Positions 51,398 through 62,023 are shown, counted from the first letter of the stretch. The stretch: 64,000 nucleotides of DNA from PHAA01 sp963665865 (GCA_963665865.2 CAXXWF010000001.1:2790001-2854000), one strand, 5' to 3'. Notes: generated by a model from the letters alone, not told the origin. Translations and numbers: made by a program.

Positions 51398-53104
51398 ATG
51401 TCTACCATTGATATTTTCAAGATGGTCCTTTTTATTATTTTGGTTATTGGTTTAGCCTGGCCTTTGGGAGCCTATATGGAAAAGGTTTTTACTGGCAAAT
51501 CCATTCTACTGGATAGGATTATTAGCCCCCTGGAAAAATTCATATACCGGGTATCAGGAATTGATTCAGACCGGGAGATGGGTTGGCGCGAATATACAGG
51601 AGCGCTTTTACTCTTTAATTTTTTAGGGATGGTTTTATTATTCGTCCTGCAATTGGCTCAGGGCCATCTGCCCTTTAATCCTCAGAATTTTGGGGCGGTT
51701 AAATGGGATCTGGCTTTTAACACCGCGGCCAGCTTTGTGACCAATACCAACTGGCAGTCCTACGCAGGAGAATCCACCATGAGCTATTTTACCCAGATGG
51801 CCGGGCTAACTGTGCAGAATTTTGTTTGTGCCGCAACCGGGGCGGCAGTGGCAGTGGCTCTGATCCGCGGATTAATCCGGCGCCAAGGTAAAACCCTGGG
51901 AAATTTTTGGGTTGACTTGACCCGTACCACTTTATATATATTGCTTCCACTGTCCCTGGTTTTTGCCTTAGTGTTAGTCTCTCAAGGCGTAATTCAAAAC
52001 CTGAGTTCCTACCTGACAGTAAATACCCTGGAAGGCCTGAAACAGACTCTGGCGATGGGACCGGTGGCTTCTCAGGAAAGCATCAAGATGCTGGGTACCA
52101 ACGGCGGGGGCTTTTTTAACGCTAATTCCGCTCATCCCTTTGAAAATCCTACATCTTTTACTAATCTTTTAGAGATGCTGGCATTAATGATCATCCCGGT
52201 TGCTCTGGTCTTTACGTTCGGTCGGATGGTAAAAGACGCACCACAGGGACGGTCCATACTAGCAGCTATGCTGATTCTATTCACCCTGAGCCTCGGAGTG
52301 TGTTATGCCGCCGAAACATTTGGCAATCCAAATGTCCAGGCATTAGGAGTCAGTAGCCCTACCTCCATGGAAGGCAAAGAGGTTCGCTTTGGGATTGCCG
52401 ACTCTTCTCTATTTACTACAGCAACCACCGCCGTATCTTGTGGGGCGGTTAACAACATGCATGACAGTTTGACTCCCCTGGGAGGAATGGTACCGCTCTT
52501 CCTGATGATGCTCGGAGAGGTAGTCTTCGGGGGTGTAGGAGCAGGGTTATATGGCATTTTAATGTTTGTTATTATTACCGTGTTCATAATCGGTTTAATG
52601 GTAGGCCGTACCCCGGAATATCTGGGCAAAAAAATCGAAGCCCGAGAGACGAAGATGGCTACAATTGCGGTGCTTATTTCTGCTGCAGCCATTTTGCTGG
52701 GGGCCGGGACGGCGGCAGTAAGTCAGACCGGTGTTTCATCAGTCTTAAATCCAGGCCCTCACGGTCTGAGCGAGATTCTCTACGCTTTTACTTCAGCGGC
52801 AGGCAACAACGGCAGTGCTTTTGCTGGTTTAACCACCAACACTGTCTTTTATAACGTGACCATGGGTCTCGCCATGATTATCGGCCGTTTTGGAATCATA
52901 GTGCCCGTACTGGCGCTGGCAGGAAGCATGGTAGAAAAAAAAGTGGCTCCGGCAGGACCCGGCACTTTTCAGACTACCGGTCCTCTCTTTACTGTCCTGT
53001 TGATCGGTACAATTCTGATTGTCGGAGCCTTGACCTTCTTTCCGGCCTTGGCCCTGGGTCCAATTGTTGAACATCTACTGATGCTTTCCGGAAAGACTTT
53101 TTAG
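51398..53104 (+). CDS. kdpA: Potassium-transporting ATPase subunit KdpA
   Basis: 568-residue potassium-translocating subunit, related to SKT channels, with ten helices and four selectivity-filter loops: TNTNWQSYAGES, MLGTNGGGFFNANSAHPFENP, a CGAVNNMHDSL loop and AAGNNGSAFAG. The complex uses ATP to take up K+ at very low concentrations. Ends 13 bases before kdpB. Confidence 0.97.
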   Translation: MSTIDIFKMVLFIILVIGLAWPLGAYMEKVFTGKSILLDRIISPLEKFIYRVSGIDSDREMGWREYTGALLLFNFLGMVLLFVLQLAQGHLPFNPQNFGAVKWDLAFNTAASFVTNTNWQSYAGESTMSYFTQMAGLTVQNFVCAATGAAVAVALIRGLIRRQGKTLGNFWVDLTRTTLYILLPLSLVFALVLVSQGVIQNLSSYLTVNTLEGLKQTLAMGPVASQESIKMLGTNGGGFFNANSAHPFENPTSFTNLLEMLALMIIPVALVFTFGRMVKDAPQGRSILAAMLILFTLSLGVCYAAETFGNPNVQALGVSSPTSMEGKEVRFGIADSSLFTTATTAVSCGAVNNMHDSLTPLGGMVPLFLMMLGEVVFGGVGAGLYGILMFVIITVFIIGLMVGRTPEYLGKKIEARETKMATIAVLISAAAILLGAGTAAVSQTGVSSVLNPGPHGLSEILYAFTSAAGNNGSAFAGLTTNTVFYNVTMGLAMIIGRFGIIVPVLALAGSMVEKKVAPAGPGTFQTTGPLFTVLLIGTILIVGALTFFPALALGPIVEHLLMLSGKTF

Positions 53105-53117
53105 GAGGGGTGTATAA

Positions 53118-55145
53118 ATGATGTCAAAAACCTATACTCCTGCCCTTATCTGGCAGGCGGTTAAAGATTCTTTTCGCAAACTGGATCCCCGTATATTATG
53201 GCACAACCCGGTTATGTTCGTGGTAGAGGTAGGCGCGCTTTTAATTACCTATTTTGTTTCCCGGGATCTGGCCATGGGAAATCATGACCACCTGGCACTT
53301 AATATCCAGCTCGCGGTGTGGCTCTGGATAACGGTTCTCTTTGCCAACTTTGCAGAATCTCTGGCTGAAGGTCGGGGCAAAGCCCAGGCCGCAGCTCTGC
53401 GCAATACCCGTAGTGAGACTGTAGCCAAAAAAATAAGCGGGGCAAAAACGGACAATATCTCTGCCGCCAATTTACGCAAGGGCGATGTAGTGATGGTAGA
53501 GGCGGGGGATATTATTCCCGGAGACGGTGTGGTCATTGAAGGCATCGCCTCCGTGGATGAAAGCGCTATCACCGGAGAATCCGCGCCCGTTATCCGTGAA
53601 TCAGGCGATGATCGGAGTTCTGTGACCGGCGGCACCAAGGTGCTCTCGGATTGGATCAAGGTACGTATCACCGCCGATCCGGGGGAGACGTTTTTGGATC
53701 GGATGATCCATCTGGTAGAGGCCGCCAAGAGAAAGAAAACCCCGAACGAAATAGCGCTTACTATTCTTTTGGTGGGGTTAACCATAATTTTTTTGTTGGC
53801 AGTAGCAACCTTGGAGCCCTTCGCCATGTATTCCGGCGCTCAGGCTTCCATCCCGGTACTAATAGCTTTGTTGGTATGCTTGATCCCTACTACCATTGGA
53901 GGATTGTTGAGCGCCATTGGCATCGCCGGAATGGATCGGATGCTGAAGCGCAACATGCTGGCCATGTCAGGACGAGCCGTGGAGGCCGCTGGAGATGTCG
54001 ACATTCTCCTTCTGGATAAGACCGGAACCATTACCCTGGGCAACCGCATGGCTACCGAATTTATTCCGGCGCCCGGTGTGTCAATTGAAGCTCTGGCTGA
54101 TGCCGCCCAATTGTCATCTCTGGCGGACGAAACCCCGGAAGGGCGCAGCATTGTGGTTCTGGCCAAGAATGAATATAACTTGCGGCAGCGTGATCTCGGC
54201 AGCCTGGGGGTCAAATTTGTTCCCTTCAGTGCTTACACCCGCATGAGCGGGGTGGACATGGAGGGCCGGGAAATCCGCAAGGGAGCCGCCGAAGCCATTG
54301 AAAACTACCTGCACGGCCAAGAGCAAACTCTGCCGGATGAAATAAAAACTGTCTCAAGCAATATTGCCAAACAGGGCGGCACTCCTCTGGTCGTGACCGA
54401 CAATGGGCGAGCCTTGGGTGTAATATACCTTAAAGACGTAGTGAAAGGCGGCATCAAGGAACGTTTTGCTGAATTGCGGCGGATGGGTATTAAAACCATC
54501 ATGATCACCGGGGATAACCCGCTAACAGCTGCGGCCATCGCCGCCGAGGCAGGAGTGGATGATTTCCTGGCGGAGGCTAACCCCGAGACCAAGCTTAAAT
54601 TAATTCGTGATTATCAGGATCAAGGACATCTGGTGGCCATGACCGGTGACGGCACCAATGATGCGCCCGCTTTAGCCCAGGCTGATGTGGGGGTAGCCAT
54701 GAACAGTGGTACTCAGGCAGCCAAAGAAGCTGGGAATATGGTGGATTTGGACAGCAACCCCACCAAGTTGATCAGTGTGGTGGAAATAGGCAAACAGCTA
54801 TTGATGACCAGGGGCTCCCTGACCACTTTCAGCATAGCCAATGATGTAGCTAAATATTTCGCTATAATCCCGGCTCTTTTTGCCGCTGCCTACCCGCAGT
54901 TAAACGTATTAAATATTATGGGATTGGCTACACCTCAGAGCGCCATACTTTCGGCGGTTATATTCAACGCTTTGATTATTGTGGCCCTGGTCCCCTTGGC
55001 ATTGGGCGGCATCGCCTACCGTCCTTTAGGAGCAAACGCCATTTTAAGGCGTAATATCTTCATCTACGGTGTAGGTGGGTTAATCATTCCGTTCCTGGGT
55101 ATCAAATTGATTGACATTATCCTGGTTGTTTTAGGACTATCTTAA
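53118..55145 (+). CDS. kdpB: Potassium-transporting ATPase ATP-binding subunit KdpB
   Basis: 675-residue P-type ATPase subunit. VDESAITGESAPV (TGES), phosphorylation Asp in LLLDKTGTITLGN near residue 299, KGAAEAIE in the N domain and TGDGTNDAPALAQADVGVAMN. Pairs with KdpA. The TGES Ser162 that is phosphorylated for inhibition in E. coli is conserved. Confidence 0.97.
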   Translation: MMSKTYTPALIWQAVKDSFRKLDPRILWHNPVMFVVEVGALLITYFVSRDLAMGNHDHLALNIQLAVWLWITVLFANFAESLAEGRGKAQAAALRNTRSETVAKKISGAKTDNISAANLRKGDVVMVEAGDIIPGDGVVIEGIASVDESAITGESAPVIRESGDDRSSVTGGTKVLSDWIKVRITADPGETFLDRMIHLVEAAKRKKTPNEIALTILLVGLTIIFLLAVATLEPFAMYSGAQASIPVLIALLVCLIPTTIGGLLSAIGIAGMDRMLKRNMLAMSGRAVEAAGDVDILLLDKTGTITLGNRMATEFIPAPGVSIEALADAAQLSSLADETPEGRSIVVLAKNEYNLRQRDLGSLGVKFVPFSAYTRMSGVDMEGREIRKGAAEAIENYLHGQEQTLPDEIKTVSSNIAKQGGTPLVVTDNGRALGVIYLKDVVKGGIKERFAELRRMGIKTIMITGDNPLTAAAIAAEAGVDDFLAEANPETKLKLIRDYQDQGHLVAMTGDGTNDAPALAQADVGVAMNSGTQAAKEAGNMVDLDSNPTKLISVVEIGKQLLMTRGSLTTFSIANDVAKYFAIIPALFAAAYPQLNVLNIMGLATPQSAILSAVIFNALIIVALVPLALGGIAYRPLGANAILRRNIFIYGVGGLIIPFLGIKLIDIILVVLGLS

Positions 55146-55164
55146 TAGGAGGGGGATTAAATTT

Positions 55165-55746
55165 ATGTGGAAACAGATTAGTAAAGCGACAAGTATATTA
55201 ATCACTTTCACTGTGCTTTTAGGTATCGTTTACCCTTTAGCGGTGACCGGGATATCGATGCTGATTTTTCCCAATCAAGCCAATGGGTCGCTGCTTTATA
55301 AAAATGGCCAACCGTTAGGTTCAGCATTGATTGGCCAGAATTTCTCTGATCCGAGTTACTTTCATGGCCGCCCCTCCGCAGCAGGCAGCGATGGCTATGA
55401 CGCCACCAGTTCCAGCGGGTCTAACTTGGGACCAACTAATCAAAAGCTCATAGACAGTATTGCCGGGCGAGCTGAACAACTGCGAACCGACAACGGTCTC
55501 CCCGCAGGTTCCCTGGTACCTGCTGACCTGGTGACCGCTTCGGGAAGCGGATTGGATCCTCATATCTCACCAGCAGCGGCCCTTCTACAGGTTGGGCGGG
55601 TGGCCCAGGCTAGAAATCTACCCGAGAAGGAAGTACTTGATCTAGTTCAGAATAATATCGAAAACAGATACCTGGGTTTTCTAGGTGAGCCGCGGGTCAA
55701 CGTGCTAAAGCTAAACCTGGCTTTGGATACGCTGACTAAGCCGTAA
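55165..55746 (+). CDS. kdpC: Potassium-transporting ATPase subunit KdpC
   Basis: 193-residue single-helix subunit with an extracytoplasmic domain, QNFSDPSYFHGRPSAAG and SGSGLDPHISPAAALLQVGRVA as the conserved stretches. It helps nucleotide binding to KdpB. Followed by an unknown gene where kdpD would be expected. Confidence 0.96.
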   Translation: MWKQISKATSILITFTVLLGIVYPLAVTGISMLIFPNQANGSLLYKNGQPLGSALIGQNFSDPSYFHGRPSAAGSDGYDATSSSGSNLGPTNQKLIDSIAGRAEQLRTDNGLPAGSLVPADLVTASGSGLDPHISPAAALLQVGRVAQARNLPEKEVLDLVQNNIENRYLGFLGEPRVNVLKLNLALDTLTKP

Positions 55747-55785
55747 TAATATTCATCAAGATGTTCATGTTGGGGAGGAGTAATT

Positions 55786-56403
55786 GTGTTTTTCATACCG
55801 GATTCTATAGACAATATTTACGAAGGATTGAAGAAGTATGGGGCAACCATTGTGGTTCCCGGCAGTACCGGAGAGACGCATCATTTCGAAGAAACCGAGC
55901 GTTCCTTTATAAATAAGACCATGAGATATAAAGTGTCATGGCCTGATGGCTGGGTTGAAGACCGGGGGCTGGAGCACACCGTTATGAGCCAATTGGGGTG
56001 GCCTTTGAACATTTATGCTGCTACCATCATTGTTTCCAAAAATGCAGGTATTTTATTGCCAAAAATAAGTATAGTTGTAGAAAATGCTGGCGATACAGAT
56101 ATAATAAGCTATGCACAAAAACGCTTGAATAGATTTAAAACTCACGAAATAGAAACATTAGACTATGATGTGGATGTGTCCAAAGATTTTCACACTGTAA
56201 CAGAACTCCTGTTGTACAAGCCCACCCATGATTTGGAGAGATATCAGATTCAAAAAAGCTTTATACGGAAAAACAAGGCCTATGTTTTTAATATTTTTGA
56301 TGTGTACCCGGAAAATATGAAAAAGAAAGCGGAGTTAACTACCGACATTATTAAAATAGTACAGTCTTTAACTTTCCTTGAAAACACTAAACTTTCTCAG
56401 TAG
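55786..56403 (+). CDS. Unknown protein in kdp operon
   Basis: 205-residue cytoplasmic-looking protein between kdpC and kdpD; GTG start at 55786 after GGGAGGAG. No signal peptide or membrane helix. The second half (about 85-200) has alternating beta and helix with LNIYAATIIVSKNAG and ends with a Leu/Lys-rich helix. I do not recognise the family. Its place within the operon, 12 bases before kdpD, suggests a role in potassium sensing or a cofactor of KdpD. Confidence 0.8.
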   Translation: MFFIPDSIDNIYEGLKKYGATIVVPGSTGETHHFEETERSFINKTMRYKVSWPDGWVEDRGLEHTVMSQLGWPLNIYAATIIVSKNAGILLPKISIVVENAGDTDIISYAQKRLNRFKTHEIETLDYDVDVSKDFHTVTELLLYKPTHDLERYQIQKSFIRKNKAYVFNIFDVYPENMKKKAELTTDIIKIVQSLTFLENTKLSQ

Positions 56404-56415
56404 AAAGGAGACGCT

Positions 56416-59127
56416 ATGGAACGGGAGAGGAGACCTAATCCTGACGAACTTCTAGGACAAATACAGAAAGATGCTCAGGGCAAGCTTACGGTTTTCCTGG
56501 GTGCGGCAGCCGGTGTTGGCAAGACCTATGCCATGCTGGAAGCGGCTCATGAGCGCTTGGCTGAGGGTTTGGATTTGGTGGTAGGGTGGGTGGAGACTCA
56601 CGGGCGAAAGGAAACCGAAGCTCTGCTGGAAGGTCTGCCGGTAATCCCTTCACGGAGTACTATATACCGGGACAAAACCTTCGAAGAAATGGATTTGGAT
56701 GCCATCCTTAACCGGCATCCTCAATTAGTGCTGGTTGACGAACTAGCCCACACTACTGTACCCGGTTCCCGGCATCCCAGGCGCTATCTGGATGTGGAAG
56801 AACTGCTGGGTGCAGGTATAAACGTCTATACGACCCTTAACATTCAGCATTTGGAAAGTTTAAATGATATTCTGGCTCAGATTACCGGAGTCCGGGTAAG
56901 GGAAACGGTTCCTGACCAAATATTGGATAGAGCTGACCAGATTCAACTGGTGGATATACCTCCTGAAGAGTTGATTCAGCGTCTTAAGGAGGGGAAAGTC
57001 TACGTCCCCCAACTGGTAGGAAATGCTCTCCATAATTTTTTTCGGCCGGGCAACATCAATGCTCTGCGCGAACTTGCCCTGCGACAAACCGCTCAGAGGG
57101 TAGACCAGCAATTAGAAAATTACCGCCATCAACATGGGATTGATACTCCTTGGCCGGCAGGTGAAAGAGTCTTGGCCTGCATCAGCGGCAGTCCTTTCGG
57201 AACCAGGGTACTGCGGGTTGCTAGGCGAATGGCCTCCAACCTCAAGGCGGAGATGCTGGTAACATATGTGGAAACCCCGAGTAATTCCCCCAAAACCCCC
57301 AAGACGCGAAATAATCTATCGGTTAACCTGCGCTTGGCAGAGGAAATGGGAGCCAAATTGATTGTATTAAATGGGGGAAACGTAGCAGAAGAAATTTTGG
57401 ATTTGGCCCACAAGCATAATGTTACCCAGATTGTGCTAGGCAAGCCCTTGCGTTCCCGCTGGAAAGAGTTTCTAGAGGGATCAGTTGTGGATAATATTAT
57501 CCGTGGCAGTAAAGGAGTCAGTGTACACGTAATACCTGGAACATCTGAGACTAATGCCCAATCTATACCAACCCCAATTTCCGGCCAAGAAATAAAAATG
57601 CTCCCCTACCTGAAGGTCTTTATACAAATCCTGTTAATTACAGCCCTGGGTCAAGTAGCGGGTAACGCTATAGATTTGACTAATCTGGCTATGTTATACC
57701 TCCTGCCGGTGCTATTCGCCGCTGCGAGGCTCGGATTAGCGCCATCAGTTTTCGCAGCCCTTTCCGGGGTTTTAGCCTTTGATTTCTTTTTTGTCCCGCC
57801 CGTTTTTAAGTTGACAGTATATGACCTCCGTTTCCTGCTGAGCTTCGGTGTGTTTTTGTTGGTGGCAACAATTACTGGTACTATGGCTAACCGGCTTCGC
57901 TTTCAGGCTGACGAAGCCAGGAAACGTGAAGTTCGCACCCGAGCCCTTTATAACCTTAGCCGTGAACTTACCGCCGTAACAGAGCTGGATGATTTGCTTA
58001 GTAAGGTTGTTGAACAAGTTGCGCAGACCATCGGCGGCGATACCACCATTTTGCTGCCTGAGCCTGACGGAAGCTTGGCTATAAGTGCTGCCAGTAATCC
58101 TTTGGGCAGCCTGGAGGTAGATGCTAATGAACGGGCTGTAGCAGTTTGGGCCTATCAACATGGACAGCTAGCTGGAAATGGTACAGAAACTCTGCCTGGA
58201 GCCTCCGGTGTTTACCTTCCCCTCAAAACTGAAAAAGAAGTTCTGGGAGTGCTGGGCACCGAACTAAGCCAGCCGGAGAAGTACCTGTTACCTGAACAAA
58301 GAAACCTCCTGGAAGCCCTGGCTGGTCTGGCGGCTTTAGCCATCGGCAGGTTGAAATTTGCTGGCGAAGCCCAAAAGATACGGAACCTGGAGGAAAGCGA
58401 AAGGCTCTCTACCACTCTTTACAACTCTATTTCCCATGATTTGAGAACGCCTCTGTCCTCAATAACCGGAGCAGTTACCAGCTTGCTGGATGGCGATGAC
58501 ATATACAGCCCTGAAGAGCGCAGGTCTCTGCTGCAAAACATTAAACAGGGTGCCCAAAGAATGAATCGACTGGTCAGCAACCTGCTCGATATGGCTCGCC
58601 TGGAAAGCGGTATAATAAAACTGCACCGTGAATGGTACGATATACAGGACATCATCGGGATAGTTTTAAGACAATATGAGGGGTTATTTGATCGACGTCC
58701 GCTCAATATCAACATCCCCCCTGATTTGCCGCTGGTTGAGGTTGACAGCGCATTAATCGAACAGGTATTTGCGAATATTCTTGATAATGCGGTCAAATAT
58801 TCCCCGCCCGAGAGTGAGATAAGCATCACAGTTGCCAAGAAAGACAGTGAAATAGAGATTACCGTGGCTGACAAGGGAAAAGGTCTCCCTCCCGAACACG
58901 AGGACAAAGTATTCGATAAGTTTTATCGCATGCATTCCCCTGGTTATGTAAGTGGAACCGGATTGGGGCTCTCTATCTGTAAGGGTATTATTGAAGCTCA
59001 CGGCGGACGGATTTGGGCCAAGAACAGACCCGGTGGCGGAGAGCAGTTTATTTTCACTTTACCCTGCAAGGAACCACCCGCCCTTACATTACCCAGCGAG
59101 AAGGAAGGTGATGACCTTGCCAATTAA
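56416..59127 (+). CDS. kdpD: Sensor histidine kinase KdpD
   Basis: 903-residue K+ sensor kinase. Domain order: N-terminal KdpD domain with the P-loop GAAAGVGKTYAML (residues 30-230), a universal-stress-protein domain (about 245-375), four membrane helices (about 395-500), GAF-like region (about 520-650), HisKA with SISHDLRTPLSS (His near residue 673) and HATPase with NILDNAVKYSP. Transcribed with kdpE, whose start overlaps its end. ATG at 56416 after GAAAGGAG. Confidence 0.96.
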   Translation: MERERRPNPDELLGQIQKDAQGKLTVFLGAAAGVGKTYAMLEAAHERLAEGLDLVVGWVETHGRKETEALLEGLPVIPSRSTIYRDKTFEEMDLDAILNRHPQLVLVDELAHTTVPGSRHPRRYLDVEELLGAGINVYTTLNIQHLESLNDILAQITGVRVRETVPDQILDRADQIQLVDIPPEELIQRLKEGKVYVPQLVGNALHNFFRPGNINALRELALRQTAQRVDQQLENYRHQHGIDTPWPAGERVLACISGSPFGTRVLRVARRMASNLKAEMLVTYVETPSNSPKTPKTRNNLSVNLRLAEEMGAKLIVLNGGNVAEEILDLAHKHNVTQIVLGKPLRSRWKEFLEGSVVDNIIRGSKGVSVHVIPGTSETNAQSIPTPISGQEIKMLPYLKVFIQILLITALGQVAGNAIDLTNLAMLYLLPVLFAAARLGLAPSVFAALSGVLAFDFFFVPPVFKLTVYDLRFLLSFGVFLLVATITGTMANRLRFQADEARKREVRTRALYNLSRELTAVTELDDLLSKVVEQVAQTIGGDTTILLPEPDGSLAISAASNPLGSLEVDANERAVAVWAYQHGQLAGNGTETLPGASGVYLPLKTEKEVLGVLGTELSQPEKYLLPEQRNLLEALAGLAALAIGRLKFAGEAQKIRNLEESERLSTTLYNSISHDLRTPLSSITGAVTSLLDGDDIYSPEERRSLLQNIKQGAQRMNRLVSNLLDMARLESGIIKLHREWYDIQDIIGIVLRQYEGLFDRRPLNINIPPDLPLVEVDSALIEQVFANILDNAVKYSPPESEISITVAKKDSEIEITVADKGKGLPPEHEDKVFDKFYRMHSPGYVSGTGLGLSICKGIIEAHGGRIWAKNRPGGGEQFIFTLPCKEPPALTLPSEKEGDDLAN

Positions 59128-59818
59128 CGGAGTCAGGATTCTAGTTATTGATGATGAAGTCGAAATCCGTCGGTTATTAAGAGTGGCCTTGACCGCTTAC
59201 GGGTTTGATATCGGCGAGGCTGCAAATGGACAGGACGGACTTTCTCAGGCCGCGATATTTCATCCTGATCTGCTTATTCTGGATATGAGCTTGCCAGACC
59301 TGGATGGGCTGGAAGTAATTCGGCGCCTCCGTGAGTGGAGTAAGGTTCCGGTCATTATCCTTTCGGTCCGCGAACAAGAACAGGATAAGATCCAGGCCTT
59401 AGAAGAAGGCGCCGATGATTACGTTACCAAACCCTTCAGCATGGGGGAACTTATTGCGCGTATTCGGGTAGCGTTACGCCACCAGCTTATGGGAAACGAT
59501 GAACCGGTTCTGGTTCTAGGAGGTCTAACTATCGATCTGGCCCATCGTGTCATTAAAGTTGATGAAAAAGAAGTCAAGCTAACTCCTATCGAATACGAGA
59601 TCCTTAAACATCTGGCTATAAATTCTGGAAAGGTATTAACCCACCGTTATCTCTTAACGAATGTGTGGGGTAAGGAATACCAGAATCAAAACCATTATTT
59701 GAGGATTTTTATCAGACAACTGCGCCGAAAAATCGAACCCAATCCAACCCAACCAATCTATATTTTGACCGAGCCCGGTATCGGTTATCGGCTGGCTGTG
59801 CCGAGTAACCTTACTTAA
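59111..59818 (+). CDS. kdpE: Response regulator KdpE
   Basis: 235-residue OmpR/PhoB-type regulator. Receiver domain with DDE at residues 13-15 and phosphoacceptor Asp near residue 57 (LDMSLPD); winged-helix C-terminal domain from about residue 135 (TPIEYEILKHLA). An earlier in-frame start at 58952 lies inside kdpD in a different frame and is rejected; the ATG at 59111 follows AAGGAAGG. Activates the kdp operon. Confidence 0.95.
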   Translation: MTLPINGVRILVIDDEVEIRRLLRVALTAYGFDIGEAANGQDGLSQAAIFHPDLLILDMSLPDLDGLEVIRRLREWSKVPVIILSVREQEQDKIQALEEGADDYVTKPFSMGELIARIRVALRHQLMGNDEPVLVLGGLTIDLAHRVIKVDEKEVKLTPIEYEILKHLAINSGKVLTHRYLLTNVWGKEYQNQNHYLRIFIRQLRRKIEPNPTQPIYILTEPGIGYRLAVPSNLT

Positions 59819-59845
59819 TATTATCATTAAATAATTCATGCCTTT

Positions 59846-60448
59846 CTACAGGCATCCTATTCCATTAAGAATAAAATCAAGAATATTGGCCTCTTCCTGG
59901 TTGATTTGTTCATAAGAGTATTTTTTATTCCGCATTTGCATATTTGTACCCATTATAAGACTAAGAATGGATCTGGCAACGGACTCTGTATCTATGGCTC
60001 TAATTTCACCTTTTTTGATAGCTTGAGCCAATATCTCCGCTATTTTGCCAGTAGATTTGTCTCGCATATTATCAAGCCACAGATGAAATTCCATCCTAGA
60101 TTGATTACTTAATTGTGCCAATTCATTAATAAAAATAAAATCCATCCATTTAAAATGCTCTTCTGACGCTGCTCCCAAGATGGTATCCAATAAATCACCC
60201 AACTTGACTATAAGCGGATTTTTACTCAAGGCAATATTATCTATTTGCTCAAAATGTTTACTGGTATGAAGCTTAACGGCCTGAATGAAAAGCTCTTCTT
60301 TGGTTCTAAAATACTCGTATATGGTACCTTTAGCAATACCTGCCTCATTGGCAATATCCTGTATGCTGGATTGGGCAAAACCTTTTTCCATGAAGGTCTT
60401 TATGGCAGCTGCCAATATGATGTCTGCTTTGTCTTTAGGTCTGGCCAT
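59846..60448 (-). CDS. TetR family repressor
   Basis: 200-residue TetR-type regulator, HTH in residues 10-55 (FAQSSIQDIANEAGIAKGTIYEYF). The start ATG at 60448 follows GGGAG; an in-frame ATG at 60466 is less likely. Ligand domain is all-helical. Lies directly downstream of the drug exporter genes on the same strand, so it probably controls them in response to a substrate. Confidence 0.9.
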   Translation of the reverse strand: MARPKDKADIILAAAIKTFMEKGFAQSSIQDIANEAGIAKGTIYEYFRTKEELFIQAVKLHTSKHFEQIDNIALSKNPLIVKLGDLLDTILGAASEEHFKWMDFIFINELAQLSNQSRMEFHLWLDNMRDKSTGKIAEILAQAIKKGEIRAIDTESVARSILSLIMGTNMQMRNKKYSYEQINQEEANILDFILNGIGCL

Positions 60449-60553
60449 GATTTTTTCTCCCTGCACTATACCTTTTATTAGTATATTAACACTTATGTTA
60501 TTCTACCGTCCCAACAGAAATCGTAGAGATATATAAATAACGAATAAACTTGC

Positions 60554-62023
60554 CTAAAGTACTGTCATAGCAGATGGCTCAGGTTTCTCAGTTTCATTCT
60601 TAAACATGTTGGACTTAGTAAGTAGAAGGCTGGCAAGAACTGCACATAAAGCAATCGCAGCTATAACCAGGAACGTATCACCATAGGAAGATACGCCGAC
60701 TGAAAGTGGATTAGCAGCTTCTCTAGTATAATAGGCAGTTCTCAACGCCAATATAGAGGTTACGCCTGTGACTGCAAATGAGCTCATCACCTGCTGCATC
60801 GCATTGGTTAAAGAAGTTACATGTTCCACCTTATCTGGGGGAGCGGTTTGAATAACATGAGCATTCAGGGGCATCATACTCGATCCCATCCCGGCACCGA
60901 CGAATACCAGCGGAAGTATGATCATGCTTGAACCCGAAGACGCCGGAATCTGAGAAAATAGGAATACACCCAATGTTACAAACCCTAATCCTGAAATTGC
61001 TACCAGGCGCACACCCCTTTTATCAAACAAACGCCCTCCAATTTGCATAAATACTGCAGATGATACTGCCATTGGCAACATAATTAAGCCTGCCCGAAAG
61101 GAACTATAGCCTTGTATTTGTTGCAAGAATATAGGCACAATGAAAAACACTGCACCCATAGCAATTTGATAAATCCATAGAACTGCAATACCCTTTCGAA
61201 AGTCTTGAAGAAAAAATATACGAAGGTCAAGCAACGGTTGTTTGTGTCTTAACTCAACGTAAATAAATATCATCAAGCCTATTATGCCGACAAGTAAGCC
61301 TGTCAATGTTCTCATCGATGTCCAGCTGCTTCCACCTTCGCTTATACCATATGCAAGCGAGGCAAAAGCAATGGGTGCAAGCAGCATTCCAGCCATATCC
61401 AAAGCCAGCCTTTTCGTAGGCTCAGAATTCGGTAAAACGCGTAATCCAAAGAGTATTGCAATGATTCCAATCGGTAAATTAATCAGGAAAACCCATTGCC
61501 ATGACACATAGTCGGCAAGCCATCCGGCCAAGACTGGTCCCAGTGCAGGGGCTATCAGCATGGGGATTCCCAACATAGCCATGATCATCCCAACCTTCTC
61601 GGGGGGACTTAGCTTATAGGTGAGGGCCATCGCTATAGGTGCCACCATTCCTCCCCCAAGACCCTGAATCACACGAAAAGCAATTATTTGTTCGGGTGTT
61701 ATTGCCAGCGAACAGAGCACGGAGCCAAGTGTAAATAAAGCAACGCTGACCAGAAAAACTCTTTTGGCGCCAAAACGTTTGGACATCCAGCCAGCCAATG
61801 GAATGACTGCAGATAGAGCCAGTGTGTATCCTGTCACTGCCCATTGAATAACAGATAGGGTGCTATTGAATTCCTTGGTTAATCTAGGCAGTATTACATT
61901 CACAGCTGTGCTGTCAAGTATAACCATAAAGATGCCAAGGGTAACAGCAAGAAGTGGTGCAATTATATTCCTTGGCAACATGGATTGATCAGTAGGTGCT
62001 TTTATATTTGAGATTGTAGTCAT
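60554..62023 (-). CDS. EmrB/QacA-type MFS drug exporter
   Basis: 489-residue exporter with 14 helices (DHA2 family). The motif C-type stretch GPVLAGWLADYVSWQWVF and the front MVILDSTAVNVILPRL are typical. It pumps out lipophilic compounds with proton exchange. The upstream RND gene, 68 bases away, and the TetR gene form one operon; no EmrA-like membrane-fusion gene is in the window. Confidence 0.93.
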   Translation of the reverse strand: MTTISNIKAPTDQSMLPRNIIAPLLAVTLGIFMVILDSTAVNVILPRLTKEFNSTLSVIQWAVTGYTLALSAVIPLAGWMSKRFGAKRVFLVSVALFTLGSVLCSLAITPEQIIAFRVIQGLGGGMVAPIAMALTYKLSPPEKVGMIMAMLGIPMLIAPALGPVLAGWLADYVSWQWVFLINLPIGIIAILFGLRVLPNSEPTKRLALDMAGMLLAPIAFASLAYGISEGGSSWTSMRTLTGLLVGIIGLMIFIYVELRHKQPLLDLRIFFLQDFRKGIAVLWIYQIAMGAVFFIVPIFLQQIQGYSSFRAGLIMLPMAVSSAVFMQIGGRLFDKRGVRLVAISGLGFVTLGVFLFSQIPASSGSSMIILPLVFVGAGMGSSMMPLNAHVIQTAPPDKVEHVTSLTNAMQQVMSSFAVTGVTSILALRTAYYTREAANPLSVGVSSYGDTFLVIAAIALCAVLASLLLTKSNMFKNETEKPEPSAMTVL

